Source: Agaricus subrufescens | Taxonomy: Eukaryota > Basidiomycota > Agaricomycetes > Agaricales > Agaricaceae | Direction of reading: 5' to 3' | Length of the DNA stretch: 64,000 nt | NCBI GenBank assembly: GCA_029945375.1 | Contig: CM057058.1 | Location: forward strand, 2,728,001 to 2,792,000 | In this document: positions 33,752-45,383 of the stretch, piece by piece | How the letters are laid out: each line of letters starts with the position of its first letter | Position numbering within the stretch: position 1 is the stretch's first letter | Notes under the pieces: model-generated | Told to the model about the DNA's origin: nothing | Databases searched by the model: none | The model's input: only the letters and a program-made list of their open reading frames with translations | Program-made: the position numbers and the translations under genes

Positions 33752-35347
33752 TCAACTTTCAAGCAACGCTGTTGGCTTGAGACAGTGAGCATCTAGTGTA
33801 AAACGCTGGAATTCTTCATCTATCTTGATCCAACCTGCAAATGGCTTATCCGTGCCAAGGAGAGCCAACTTTGCTTGTTGGTATCCCTTTAAACTTGCAG
33901 CTTTTTTGGCATCTGCATAGGTGATATGAGTCCTACGTGTGTTGAATGGTTAGCATGTTCTTCACTGGAACTAGGACAGCATATAAGTTCACGGGGTGAG
34001 GTCCAGTCCCTCTAGTTCCAGCGTCTTGTGATATAGATGGAACATAGAGATACGTGATAACAACGACCTGTACGCAAAGAACCTCATTCAGACACACGAA
34101 AATTATAGATTGATTAATAGCCTACCTGTATTTCTCGGAGTAACGGTGCCGTGGTGGTGTACTTCGTTTTAACCCATTGATAAGTACCTCTGCAGGTTTC
34201 GAGTCGGCGACGAAACATAGCGCTATATTCAACGGTAGTCGGCTGAAAATGAATATCTAGCGTTCCAGTCGATCAAGAATAACTTACATTCGTTACATGA
34301 ACCCGTAGTCTTTTCGATTATGTCAAGTTGGGTTTTGGAGTGCACGAAGGGCAAGTTGGTAAATTGTATCCTGGGTAAATGAATAGCATAACCCTCTGGT
34401 AAACCTGGAGAGTGTGTGTCAGTATTGATAAATATGTAGCTTGTGGAACGGGATAAACCTTCCGTATCCGCAACTCTCCCTCTCAACGCCCTTTCGCAAT
34501 CGGTTCTAATCATCAATCTCACTTCTGGCTCCGATGGAACTTCACCGATGACGATATCACTTATGTACACAGGCTCCAAAAACCTCGCACCGAAAGATCC
34601 TTGTATACCAAGTACGCTCCATCTTGCAATCTTATCACTACATGACATGGACAATGCAGGCGGAGAATCGGCACGACCGGGTTTAGTTCGTAAAACGCCA
34701 AGGCGATTATAATTGTCTCGACCACGAGAAGCTTGGTGAGGTGCTAGATCTGGGAATATATTTGTGGATTTGAGAGCGGCCATTGTTTTATCTTGGATAG
34801 ATGCCAGATATCCCATAGATGCATCCCCGCCTGTGTGATGGTCACTTGAGTTGTATGTTTTGTTCGGGCCCCCCGAGAAGGATGATCTGGACACACATGG
34901 GAGAGTGGATATATACATGTTCACTTGAACGCCATCGCGTAGTTTATAACGTGGTTGGTCCGAATTGACTGAGGAGGTTGCGGCTGTGTGGGTCAACCAG
35001 TCCGAGGTGTATTCTCTAGAGTCACAGATTCTCCCGATCTCCTCAAAAAGCCACCGGGCAGCACCTCTCCGAGCCAACGCCTCAGCATGGGAGTCGTGCA
35101 CCAATTCTCCATGGGGAGAATATTTGATGGCGGGTACACATTTTGTCCCAGTAGATAGGCTAATAATTTTGAGCGGGTGTGGAGCGTCGCAGTAGTCCGG
35201 AGATTGCGATGGATATTTGACCAGATAAAATGCAGCCAGAACGGTAAATTGCTTGGGTGGTGGTTTGAATCTAGTTTCATTGTATACGTGAAAGACAGCT
35301 TCTATTGCATAGTCTTGTCCATTGTCTATAGATTCAGAGAGTGACAT
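33752..35347 (-). CDS. TAD1: tRNA-specific adenosine deaminase 1 (Tad1/ADAT1)
   Basis: Model: complement(join(33752..33932, 33993..34067, 34126..34222, 34288..34404, 34459..34830, 34897..35347)), 430 aa. The enzyme converts adenosine 37 of tRNA-Ala to inosine. The zinc-dependent deaminase motif is VHDSHAEALARRGA (His ligand and catalytic Glu). The first cysteine motif becomes STLPCGDASM only after removing intron 34831-34896. Later come GSFGARFLEPVYISDIVIGE, CNESLCFVADSKPAEVLING and a C-terminal helix with YADAKKAASLKGYQQAK. The acceptor ending GAATATAG at 34223 was preferred over a nearer CAG because only it restores the VADSKPAEVL frame. The start at 35347 is the second in-frame ATG; 35404 would add 19 hydrophobic residues. 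Confidence 0.85.
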
Positions 35348-35534
35348 GAGATGTAGGTCCAAAGAGAGAGAGAGAGTACAGTAAGAAAACAACAACATGC
35401 TCAACCCAAAAAAAAACCTGAAAAAAACAAAACAAAAAAAACAACAACATTTATGTAATCTCCATATAGCACTATAAAAAGTCCCTTAAATGCATGAACA
35501 TTGTGCACATATTAACAGAGAGACAATATATGCA

Positions 35535-38500
35535 TCATCCCTCTACGCCTCTGAAACCGGCTTTACGACTTTTACTCTTCCTTGACCTGGTAAGAGTGAC
35601 CTCGCGATTTGCAAGAGGAGGCAAGAATCCAAGGACGGGTTTCATTTTTTTCGCTGCACGTTCGATAGCTAGTGCCTCAGCCTCTCGCCTGGCGCGCCCT
35701 AAAGGAGTTTGGTCTTCGAGTTTTATTGAGCCACTGAACCTATTATTAGTATCGTCTTGAGCGTCAGCAGTTAGGAGTGGGTCGGAATAGACGACTGGTA
35801 GTGGTGCTTCATAACCAATGATCCCTAGTTGACGGGAGTAATACTGGACTGCCGCATGGAAGGCGGTCCTGCGCGTATTACGGAGACCCCAGTCTTGCCA
35901 ATTGCTACAGCGAAAACAACTCAGCTCCAAGTCGCACCGAGATTTGTGTAGACACTCACCCATTGTGAGTCATACCAATTGTCAGCTCCATGTATCGTTG
36001 GAACACAATATGTTGGGGAGTGACGCTCGTACCGGGTTCAAACCACCGATTTTCTTCCGTTTCAAGCCATTCGTTTAAGCAGTGTTCGAGGGCGTCAAGC
36101 TTTTCTAATGGCGTGCGCCAGGCGACCTGCATGGTAACAGTTTCAAAGGTATTCTAACGAAGCAGTGAGTAGACGTTATGGAGGATTTTTGGAATAATGC
36201 TTACTCCACTTCGACGGACGTTCGTGCTAGGGGAGAAACTCAGATTCGAACAGCAAAACGTTCTCGAATCACTTACATGAACTTGGTAAAGAGCTGACTG
36301 TTGAAATAATACGTCTCTGTACCATCTGATCGGGCAAAGACAGTCTGAGTCAGAGGTTAGATAGTATCCCCTCTAACACGGGGTTTATAACGTACGGCAA
36401 ACAACCCAACTCTCTTTACAACCAGATTCTCTTGGTCAATGAAGCAACGATCCCCTGTATCATACGGACTTCACAAATATTCAGCTTTGATTTAACGAAG
36501 TGAGGGTAAGAATGCTTACTGGGTCACGAACAAGAACATAATTGCATCAAAAGCTCGACTGGCAGAACTCTTGAAAATGAAACTTGCACCGATTCCAATT
36601 GTATAAACACTCGACAATGAATCACCAACTTCGACGCCAAATACGCTTAAACTAATGAAGAACAGTATGACAGCGGCGAAGAATAAGATGATCCGGTGTA
36701 GGGTCTTCAAAGCTTCACCAACATCACGCATGGAACGCGATAAGAAACGTCGTTCCTTGTACACCTTCAGGAGCGTAGTTTTGATTTCGGATCGAGAAAT
36801 ATCACCATTGTTGTCCTTATCGAAGACGCGGAAAGCTTTCTGTGCTTCCTCTTCTGTGGGGAATGCAGGATAAAAGTCAGATGGGACAAGATATCGACGG
36901 TGACGATCTTTGAAGCGGTTATAGAGGGACCGAGCCAAACGCTATTTGCGGAGTTAGATCATGCGATACAGAGTGGAGGCGGGAGGAGTGTCATACCTTT
37001 GCCTCGTGTGAGGAGCTGACATTCCAGTTCGTCGCAACCATGTCATCTTCAGATGTCCTAGTGAGATTCCTGGCATCATGCATTATAGCACTTTTCAGAG
37101 CCTTGGCGGCGATTTCAAGCACGCCTCCATCTTCACTTGTCCTTCGACTTGATTCTACTTCAGGTTGTGCTTGTGCCCGAGGCGGATATCTGTGTGGGTT
37201 CAAATTTGATGGCGTTGCCGGTCGCGAGGGTGAAACAGATGGAACGTGTTGTCGAAGTTCGATATCCCTAAAGTTACTATCGGTTGTAGTTGGCGGTACG
37301 ACAGAAAGCTCTATAGGGCTCTCCTTGTAGATATCTTCCTTTCCTCCCGAGTCAAAGCCTGACATTCTATGCCGTCGTTTCATCTTCTGAGTAACCAAAG
37401 TGGTATCGTGATCATCAGAACTGTCCCCGTCGTTGCCATCATCGCCATGTCCATGACTTGAGTAGGATGGAACAACGTTTCTGAGCGCCTGACTGAGTCG
37501 GTTTGCATGCTCCGATTCCGAAAAGGTAGAAGATTTCAAATTGGGCATAGGTGAACGAGTACCAGATTTAGGGCGTGGGGGACGATAATCCCGAAGTTTC
37601 TCTATGGCAGCGAGTGATTCTTCCAGTGTAGCTATACGTTCTTTGTATGCGGTGCGATGAAAGTTAAAAGCTACCGCATGTGAAAGCATGCGTGAAGCGC
37701 AGAAGACCAGTGCAAAGAAGAATAGAAATTCGACGACCTGAGAAAGTCGCTGAGTGTAACCAGCACGACTGTTTTCCGGTTCACCACTGTCGAAAAGCTT
37801 GTATATGCCCGAAAAGATGATGGTCCAACTGACCCAACCGCTTGCAGCGTAAAAGACAGGCTTGATGCTATCTTTCACAGAGTTGTACATCTCGATCCTG
37901 TTTTTGACATACTCTGATACATGTCCCCAAGCTGCTGCGATAATAAAACGTGCGATAACGGGTACAAGGTCGACGATGAGCGCTAGCCACCAGGAAATGA
38001 TCAGGTTTGCGGCGGCCCAGAAAAACCAGGCCTGGACGTTATCATTGACATAATGTCGATAGTCCGTCTTGTGAGGCTCATACCAGTAAAAATGAACGAT
38101 GAGCGGTGGAACGACAAGGACGCCGGCCATGAACATAGAGCCCAGTATGGTAGAGAAAAGGAGGCTTATAATCCTGTACAATGTTGAGTAAGTATCAACA
38201 GATCAAGAGGCGTATGATGGTTGTGTACCTGACGAGACTCCATCCCTGAGGTTTCGACTTGATACCCATTTTTTTCTCGAATTTGGCCTCTTCATCAACT
38301 AGATCTTCCTCACCGGACCAATCGAACCCTTCGGAATCTTCATCATCGGTACCAGTCATAGACGAGGCCGCGTAGGGGTCATACGAGTCTTGCTTCTGGG
38401 AGGGTGGTTTCATATTCTGTGGATAGTGGACTGAGGGCTTAGGTTTTTCATCTTCAACGGAAGACTTCTCCTTCCCGGGCGTAAGTCGCCGGTACTCGGC

Positions 38501-38782
38501 TTTCTCCATCAAGGGCTCTTCAAGGAAATTAACAACCGAGCTTGACTTGTAGGGAGGGGAGGATGGGTAGTACGAAAAGTTGTGATCCGGTGAGGGATGG
38601 ATGGGCAAACGAGGATTGGACGAGCTAGGCGCGGGACGGTAGGGGGGAGAAACTTCGTTTGCCGGGAGGAGCTCCTCCTGGGAAGTTGCAAAGAAATCTT
38701 GGTCGGGCCTTGTGGTGGAGGAGTGTCCTATTAACCAATTTGTCGATCCATCAGCAGCTTTCCCATCACCATATGAACCCAT
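35535..38782 (-). CDS. EF-hand mechanosensitive ion channel (MscS family, Msy1/Msy2-like)
   Basis: Model: complement(join(35535..35904, 35960..36153, 36205..36226, 36277..36344, 36396..36468, 36520..36941, 36997..38173, 38229..38782)), 959 aa. Fission-yeast Msy1/Msy2 are ER or nuclear-envelope channels that respond to hypo-osmotic swelling with calcium signals. Order: a Ser/Pro-rich cytosolic N-terminus; four or more membrane helices in exon 2; a disordered linker; an EF hand (FDKDNNGDISRSE); two further helices including the MscS pore segment near GIGASFIFKSSAS; a beta domain with HPYDTGDRCFID; and a basic C-terminal tail. One internal exon is 22 nt. The start at 38782 is the first ATG; the sequence upstream looks like a spliced 5' UTR. 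Confidence 0.87.
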
Positions 38783-39163
38783 CCTGGAGAGCACTGTGCT
38801 CCTGGCACGCCCCGAGTCGACAGCCTGTGACACGAAGCATGAAAGAGTAAACAGAAGGGTGGAGCTACGTCAACCACGTATTGAGAAAAGATGGAGCAAC
38901 TAACCGAAGAATAAACGAAGGAGGGCTGCGCGAGTGATTATAGTAATGAGAATAGGGACTGGTGGAGCCAGCACACGCCGACTACCTAAGGAGGACCCCC
39001 GAATTGATGCCGGAAAAAAAAGTCAGTCCTGCAGGAAATTTCAGGGTTCTATCCCATCGGCGCCAGGGTCTATTGATTGTAACGTAAAGTACAGGACAGG
39101 GAAAAACTGCAAGGCGGCCTTCCGGTCCCATGGCAAGTTGTTCACATGTTGCGTAGTTACGAT

Positions 39164-40055
39164 CTAAACTTTCCCATCCAACAAGACTCCGCCGCCTGCG
39201 ACTTGGCTTTGCGTGGCTGATTCTGAGATCTGGCGGCCGAGGACCAGGGCGTCTCCTACGGCCTTGGTGTTCTCCTTTTCCTCCTTGATGATTTTGCTGA
39301 ATTCCTTAAAGTTAGGGAGGGAAGCATCCCCCATCAATTCAAAGGCAAGTGATTCGGACGAAGTGATGACGGCACCGGCTTGACGCAGGCGCGCGACAGC
39401 AATACCAATTTCGAACGAGTTACAAGAGGAGATGGCGTCGAGGGGGAGATAGGGTACGAGTGGTTGGGACCGGGTGGATGAGAGTGCGAGCAGTTGAAGA
39501 GCTGTCTGAAGCACACAGACGTGGGACTAGAATAGGGGTTATTTGATAATGGGACTGGAAGGCGGGGAGAGGTGCACTAGCCTCGATACCGAATAATACA
39601 ACAGATGTAGCATGAGGACGGGCGTCAAGGATGGCCTTTATGTCTGGGGTGACCATCGAAAAGCGCGTCTTGTCAAACGGGCCGAGATACAGAGGCCCGA
39701 GGATGCTGGTGTCGATCTGAGGATCTATGGGGCCGAGAGCTGACCGGGCATTAGTGAGTGGAGGGGCGCGAAGCATTGCAGGCTTACCACGCGCATTCTG
39801 GGTGGTAGCGACGACTGGACAGTCAAAGTGCTATTGGGAGTTCAGCCCGGGGGCGGGGACGGAGATGATGGGAGGAGGACCTTGGCGATCTTGATGAGCT
39901 TGTTCGAGGAGAGGATCAGCTGATCGTATGCATGTATGGCTGTCCCTGGCGGGGAATGAGGCACGGCATGGGAGAGAGGGGGACGACGGACGGAATCTGG
40001 TCTGGATGTCGCAGAGGAGGAAGAGGGTCGTGCGGGGCGAGAGGAGGGGAGGCAT
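39164..40055 (-). CDS. Isochorismatase-fold hydrolase domain protein
   Basis: Model: complement(join(39164..39526, 39582..39739, 39788..39830, 39881..39939, 39992..40055)), 228 aa. It is of the ISOC1/ISOC2 subgroup of cysteine-hydrolase-fold proteins, whose substrates are mostly unknown. Motifs: TTLFLLCDIQTRF with the active-site Asp, KIAKHFDCPVVATTQN, FDKTRFSMV with the Lys, and VVLFGIESHVCVLQTAL with the nucleophile Cys of HVC. The intron at 39527-39581 has a GC donor, required by the invariant GIESHVC block. The first donor (39991) is the least certain. The start codon is only 89 bp from that of the divergent coiled-coil gene. Confidence 0.82.
39527..39581 (-). other. GC-AG intron in the isochorismatase-fold gene
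   Basis: On the minus strand the exon ends GGT ATC GAG, the intron begins GCTAGT and ends ATTCTAG, and the next exon begins TCC CAC GTC, producing GIESHVC. The only nearby GT (in GCTAGTGC) shifts the frame. The donor is a weaker GC consensus than the GCAAG form seen at 7930. Confidence 0.72.
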
Positions 40056-40144
40056 GGTGGCGGTGCTGTGGTGGCTCTCGTCTCCTTCCCCTCCTTGTCC
40101 AGCTCGTTCGTTCTTTACTGTCTCTCTTTCCCTTTCTCTTTACG

Positions 40145-43100
40145 ATGGACGCTCTTGTCGACTCCGCCGCCAGACACAGGGTGCGCTGCTTCTCTCTCGC
40201 TGCTCGCCTTGCCCACTCACCCTCGCTCCCCAGATCGACTCCTTCAAATTTGGTGCCCCTCCCCCCGCCCCTGGTTCAGGCCACAGGCCCGCCCATTCCC
40301 GTTCCCATTCCCGCTCCCATTCCCGCAACATTTCGGTGTCTGTTTCTCTCCCCCAGAGCCCCGCCAACCCCCATTTTGCCATGTCTCATACGCCGTCCGA
40401 TAATTCTCTCAACAGGTTCTCTTTCCCCTCTGCCAGCAACGCTTCTGCCCCTCCACTCCCAACTGCCACCAAGCGCAACTCGCACCATCGTCGCCGCTCC
40501 TCCGTCTCGACTCGTACGGAATCCGCAGAGCTTATGGGTGTATCTCTCCCTGAACTCCCACCCTCCAATTCCGAAGGCAATCTCAACCTTGGAGACAAGG
40601 ACTCAATCCGTCGCCGTGCCCTGTGGGCTCTCGAGGGAAAACCTGACGTTTCTTTTTCCAAGGTCGAAATCCCGGATATCACAACCCCCACACTGGAGAG
40701 TCCCTCATTTGAGCTCCGTAAGTACACATTTATTTATGTTCGAAATGGAGGCGCCGCTTATTCTTTTTTTTTTTTTGCTTTCTTAGCAACAAAGTCTGCA
40801 TTCGTGACTGGATCAGGAGGCTGTCTTGGACCGAACCTTACCTCACTACTTGCTGGCAAGCGTGATTCATTCAAGCTACTCGCTGCCTCATCCTCCTCCA
40901 AGGACCAACTCCATACCCTTGTAGAGGAAGAAGAAGAGGAAGAGGAAGCTGGTTCCCAAGAGTCATTCCCGTCCGAAGAGAGGAGTGATAACGCTCTATT
41001 ACTTACTGAGGCTGTCCAGTCAGGGGGTTCAGATAATTTCATGGTCAACGATGAGGAAGCCTACTCTCGCTCTGTAGAAGATACTGTATCGCCTATCTCA
41101 TCCAGAGCACGCCCTAACCTCCGCCCCCTGTCCCTCAAGCCAGAAAAATTGGTCCCTTTTCACGAACTGCCCACCCCTGCTTCGACCCCCAGCCCCAGAT
41201 CCGGCCTGAAGCGCCTGTCTCTCAATGCTAGTGCAAGTCCCCCCGACGAGGTTGTTCAAACTGTGACTCCATCGCCTAGTTCACGCCGGCCCCAACTCAC
41301 TCTCAAGCTTGGTGCAAATGAAAATTCTCTCGCTTCAGACTGCGATAGTTCTCGTCCACGTCGTCGAAGCAGCATCACCTATAAACCGTCCTCCCACGAT
41401 GTCACCACTAGTCTCACTGGTCTACCCACACCAGAGATGACACCAACTTTCCAGGATCGTCGTTTTTCGGTTACCGAGTCCACTAGAAGTGAGGATGAGT
41501 TTTTTCCGGCTGGACCATCTCAAAACCGTCCACTCAGCGCAAGCGAGCAACATTTCTTGGTTAAGTCGCATAAAGCCCTTTTGGCGCGCATAACCGATCT
41601 CGAACAAGCCTTGACCAATCGTCGCCGAATTTCCTCCATATATACCTATTCGAGTGCAGGAGCTTCGCGACCGTCTTCTATACATTCTGACGGCGCCTCC
41701 AGTGAGGCTTGCAGTGAGCAGGGCGATGAACCGCTCAAGTTGGTGATGGATCTCAAAGCAGAGCGGGATGAGCTGAAAAGAGATATTGATGGTTGGAGGA
41801 CCCGCGTTGGTGACATGGAAAAACAGATGACAATGCTCACGACACGCATCGATGCTGAGCGCCGTGATGCCTGGGTCGCCCGTTCGCAGGCTCGGTTGCT
41901 GGAGGTCTCAAAGACAGCTGTTGAGAGAAAGCTTGAAGATGCTGAAAAAGTTCTCGAAGAAATTCGTGCTGAATGTCAAACAGTCAGGACAGAAAAGGAA
42001 GATCTAGTCAGCGAGAACAAAGAAATCAAGGACCGGATGCACGACCTTGAGGAACAACTCAAGATTACCTCGGTGGAACTACAAAAAGAACGAGAAAAGA
42101 AGAGTCAGCCTCAAGACGAAGTACCCACCGCGGCTGCTTCGACCGTGTCTATGCACTTCAATCGTCCCCCTTCATCGCATGGTCGCAATGCTAGAACCGC
42201 TTTCTCGTCCACTGACTCTACCGAAAGCTCCGCCACTGAAGTTGAGATGGAGTTTGCAAACGACTGCGAGGCAAAATTCAGCTTTATGCTCAAAGCAGTC
42301 CAGGAGGAAGATGAATCTAATGACATCGGCGAGGAGGACAATGGTCTTGCCGGATATGAAGACGAAGAGGAATCAGACGCTAGCTTCCGTTCTTCCTCTT
42401 CGTTTGATCTGTCGGACTCGCAGTCTGAACATACTTTACTCCCCACTACTCTCTCCACCCCCAGACAACACGACCTTCACTTCTCGCTACCTGAACCGCC
42501 TAATTCTGAACAGATGATGGATCAGCCGCCAGCACCCCCGTCACCACCCTCTTGGTCAAATTGGACATTTCCGCGAACCACACACGGTCGAGCAGTACAC
42601 CATAATAAAAAAGACTCAGTCGATCATTTCTTTGGATGCCTCGAGAATGAAAGTAGCAGTGACGGTGACTCGTCCCCTCACTCGCCGTCTAGTTATTCCA
42701 TTGAACGGAGCAAGAGCTTGTTCTGTGATGCTTTAAAAGAAAGCCAGGATGACGATGGTTCTCCTTTTTTTATGATTCCCCCAGGTGTTGGCATAGTCGC
42801 AGATGACAAACGCTTGGATATCGTATTGGAGGAAGAGGAAGAGGCTACGTCGGATGAGGACGCATCGGATAGTGAGATGTTTGGTGATATGGGTGGAATC
42901 AAGATCACACTTTCACCTCCCCGACCTGAAGATGATGGTATTGCTGATGTTGATGAACCTCCGCAGTTGTTGGTGCAAGCGATATCTGTGGAGAAGGCAC
43001 CTCAATTGCCAATGCTAAATTTTGGAGATGAGGATGACGCAAGCTTCAGCTTTGACAAAGCTTTAGAACGGAGTCAATTCGAAGACAAGACCGAAAAAAT

Positions 43101-44088
43101 TGATGTGCCAACTGTTGTTATCTCCCCACCTGAAGTTGTAACATCGCCTCCTGTCGAAACTCCTGCAGTTCCAGTGCCGATTCATGTCCAAACACCGCCT
43201 TCACCGGTACTTCGTTCGATCACGTCTCGTTCAAGCCCACCTTCAGCCATTCCCCGCTTTGCTTGCGCTCGACCATCCACCGACACCAAGCCATCTTCCC
43301 GTGATCCTCATGTCACGCCCCCTTTCAAACGTGGAGGTGCTGCTCCCTCCTTTATCCCTCAACCTACGGCTTCTCCTCCGACTCGATCCCGGCCTAAATC
43401 CCAAATTGCCAGAAATGTTCATTTTGTTCGGCAGCCACAGAAAAAGCCACTGATCAGCAATATTTCGGGAAACCTCGACTGTCAGGAGACAAGTGCTAAT
43501 GGTTCGCCTCCTGCATCTTACACTGCTATTCGTACGTGCTGATTTTGTGCTGTAGCATGTACTCTGATGAAACAATATGATTACTCTAACAGATCGTTTG
43601 ACAACGACCCATACTGCCACAAAGACGGTCAACAGACTCAGGTCTTGAAGAGTGTTGACCTTACACAACGAAGAATGGCACCTGACGTTATTGACGACGA
43701 ACCACCTTTTTTACGACAAGATGAAAATGCGACGAACCAAACTACAACTTCGGCTCTTGCATCGATCATGACGTCTCCTATTGCCGCGAAATTGACATCC
43801 TTCATCCCTTTCTCATGGGGCGCGACCGCTGTAAATGTTGCTCCTGCAGCTATTGATACCGCTCCTTCGAGCTCAATTTCGGGGAGAAAATCTTCATCCT
43901 TTGACCGAGAATTTAACGGACAGCCCTCACAAAACCTTCGACCCCGAAGAAAAGATCGGGGATTTGTGACACGCCACCATCAACTAAAAAAATTGGAGCA
44001 GAGAATGAGTATGGAAGGTAAAAAGCAGATGAGCTATGATGTCGTTCTGCAATGCAGGAAGTGTTCCAGTCATGCCGTTGTACTCTGA
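40145..44088 (+). CDS. Large Ser/Pro-rich coiled-coil protein of unknown function
   Basis: Model: join(40145..40180, 40234..40717, 40787..43535, 43593..44088), 1254 aa. I do not recognise a domain. Layout: a basic N-terminus with an HSRSHSRSHSR repeat; Ser/Pro-rich disorder; a poly-Glu run near residue 220; a predicted coiled coil at roughly 480-660 (LEQALTNRRRI, then LKAERDELKRDIDGWRTRVG to EKVLEEIRAECQTVRTEKEDL); acidic disorder with EESD and EEEEEATSDED blocks; and a basic C-terminus (RPRRKDRGFVTRHH). It could be a cytoskeletal or scaffold protein. The last junction is uncertain: a stronger donor at 43532 leads to a stop at 43646-43648, whereas a donor at 43536 keeps the long basic C-terminus. 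Confidence 0.65.
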
Positions 44089-44546
44089 AGTCCTTTACCC
44101 CTCTGCAGTATTATTCTTCTTGGCCTTTGCACTTGGACTTGACCTTTTCTTATGACTATGGACTATCTCATATACCTTAAAACCCCATGCATTTGTCCCT
44201 GGTTGGTATTTTTTTTTCATTGTTTCAACGCAATGCATGCCTTTTTGTTGGCATCATTGCGGTTTCGTTCGGTTTTTTTGACCTCGTCTTTTGTGCCATA
44301 GCGTTACCCTTTTACCTGTGCTTGGCTCACAGTACGTGGCTTGATGCCCGACATTTGTTACTTGATGTACTACTATACGACTTTGAAACGTTTGAATTCA
44401 AATATCCGTATTTTTCTGTGTAGCACAACTGGGTGAGACTGGTCGACGCACGCGGAAAAACCCGAAAGAAGACGTGGGAACCCGGAAGGTCGTTGAAAGG
44501 CACTTGCGACGAGTTGCTCGTTAATATCTACTCTATATTCCTCGCT

Positions 44547-45019
44547 ATGGCTCCTCGACCCCGACCAACCCTTCGTAGCAGCTTCATGAGAAACTGGTAT
44601 TCCGTAGAGGTAAGTAAACTCTTGTTGCTGTGTTGTCCCTATTGAACACTTTTGGGTGTAGGCAATTCCGATGTAAGGTGTCATGTTCGCTTGTATTTAT
44701 ACTCAGCTGAGAGGCGTGCATTAGCTATGTGATTATCGGAGGCGTCGTTGTTGGTGCCTCGTGGTATTTGGGCCGCTTGGCTGCTGGCCCGAGTGGTAAG
44801 TCCATGCGACAAGCTATTTCTTTGTTGTATACTGACGGTGCACGCCCTTCTCTAAAGTCATTTGGACAAAGTCTAACCCCACTCCCTGGAACACTATCAA
44901 GCATGATGAAGGTACCAAGTTGATGGAGGTCAACCAGAAATTCGAAAAGAGGTATGTTGTTTCCCTCCTGGATTTAACGTTTTGGCACTCATTTGGTTTT
45001 TCGTAGTTGGTCCCGCTGA
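44547..45019 (+). CDS. MLRQ/NDUFA4-like small respiratory-chain subunit
   Basis: Model: join(44547..44609, 44662..44672, 44725..44795, 44858..44951, 45007..45019), 83 aa. After removing four introns, including those around an 11-nt exon, the protein reads MRNWYSVEAIPIYVIIGGVV, then a membrane helix, GASWYLGRLAAGPS, and a tail with NPTPWNTIKHDEGTKLM and VNQKFEK. A single helix followed by a PxPW motif and a short matrix or intermembrane tail resembles the NDUFA4/MLRQ (B12D) family of complex I/IV-associated subunits. No long open frame marks the gene. All junction phases agree, but the family match is from motif memory only. Confidence 0.7.
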
Positions 45020-45383
45020 GTGACTTGCATGGATGACTTTTTTTTTGTTTTTTTTCTTTTAATTCATACCTTTTCGTGTCCGAGTATGACAGTTGCGAGT
45101 TGGAATGAAGATTTAAAAGAAGTGCAAATTTGAGTACTGACATGAGAATAGTAAGCTGTGTGAAGATGTTATGTTACAATGAAGAAGGGGATTTAGGTAT
45201 TCAGTCCCCCTCCCGGTTGCCCAATCTTTTGCCAACGGGCGAGTGAACATAGTGTCCTTGTTCTGTAGCATGAGAGTGTGTCAAAATCTAAGTATGCTCA
45301 AGTCTAAGGTGTAACGATAGAGGCATTTGATTGGTTGGCTTAATCATGACGAATTGAGGACTCCCATCGCTATCTCGGCATCC

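Noticed and set aside
39932..40786. 284-codon plus-strand frame over the start of the coiled-coil gene
   Set aside because: It reads through the isochorismatase promoter and the first intron in another frame; the chosen frame continues for more than 1,000 codons.
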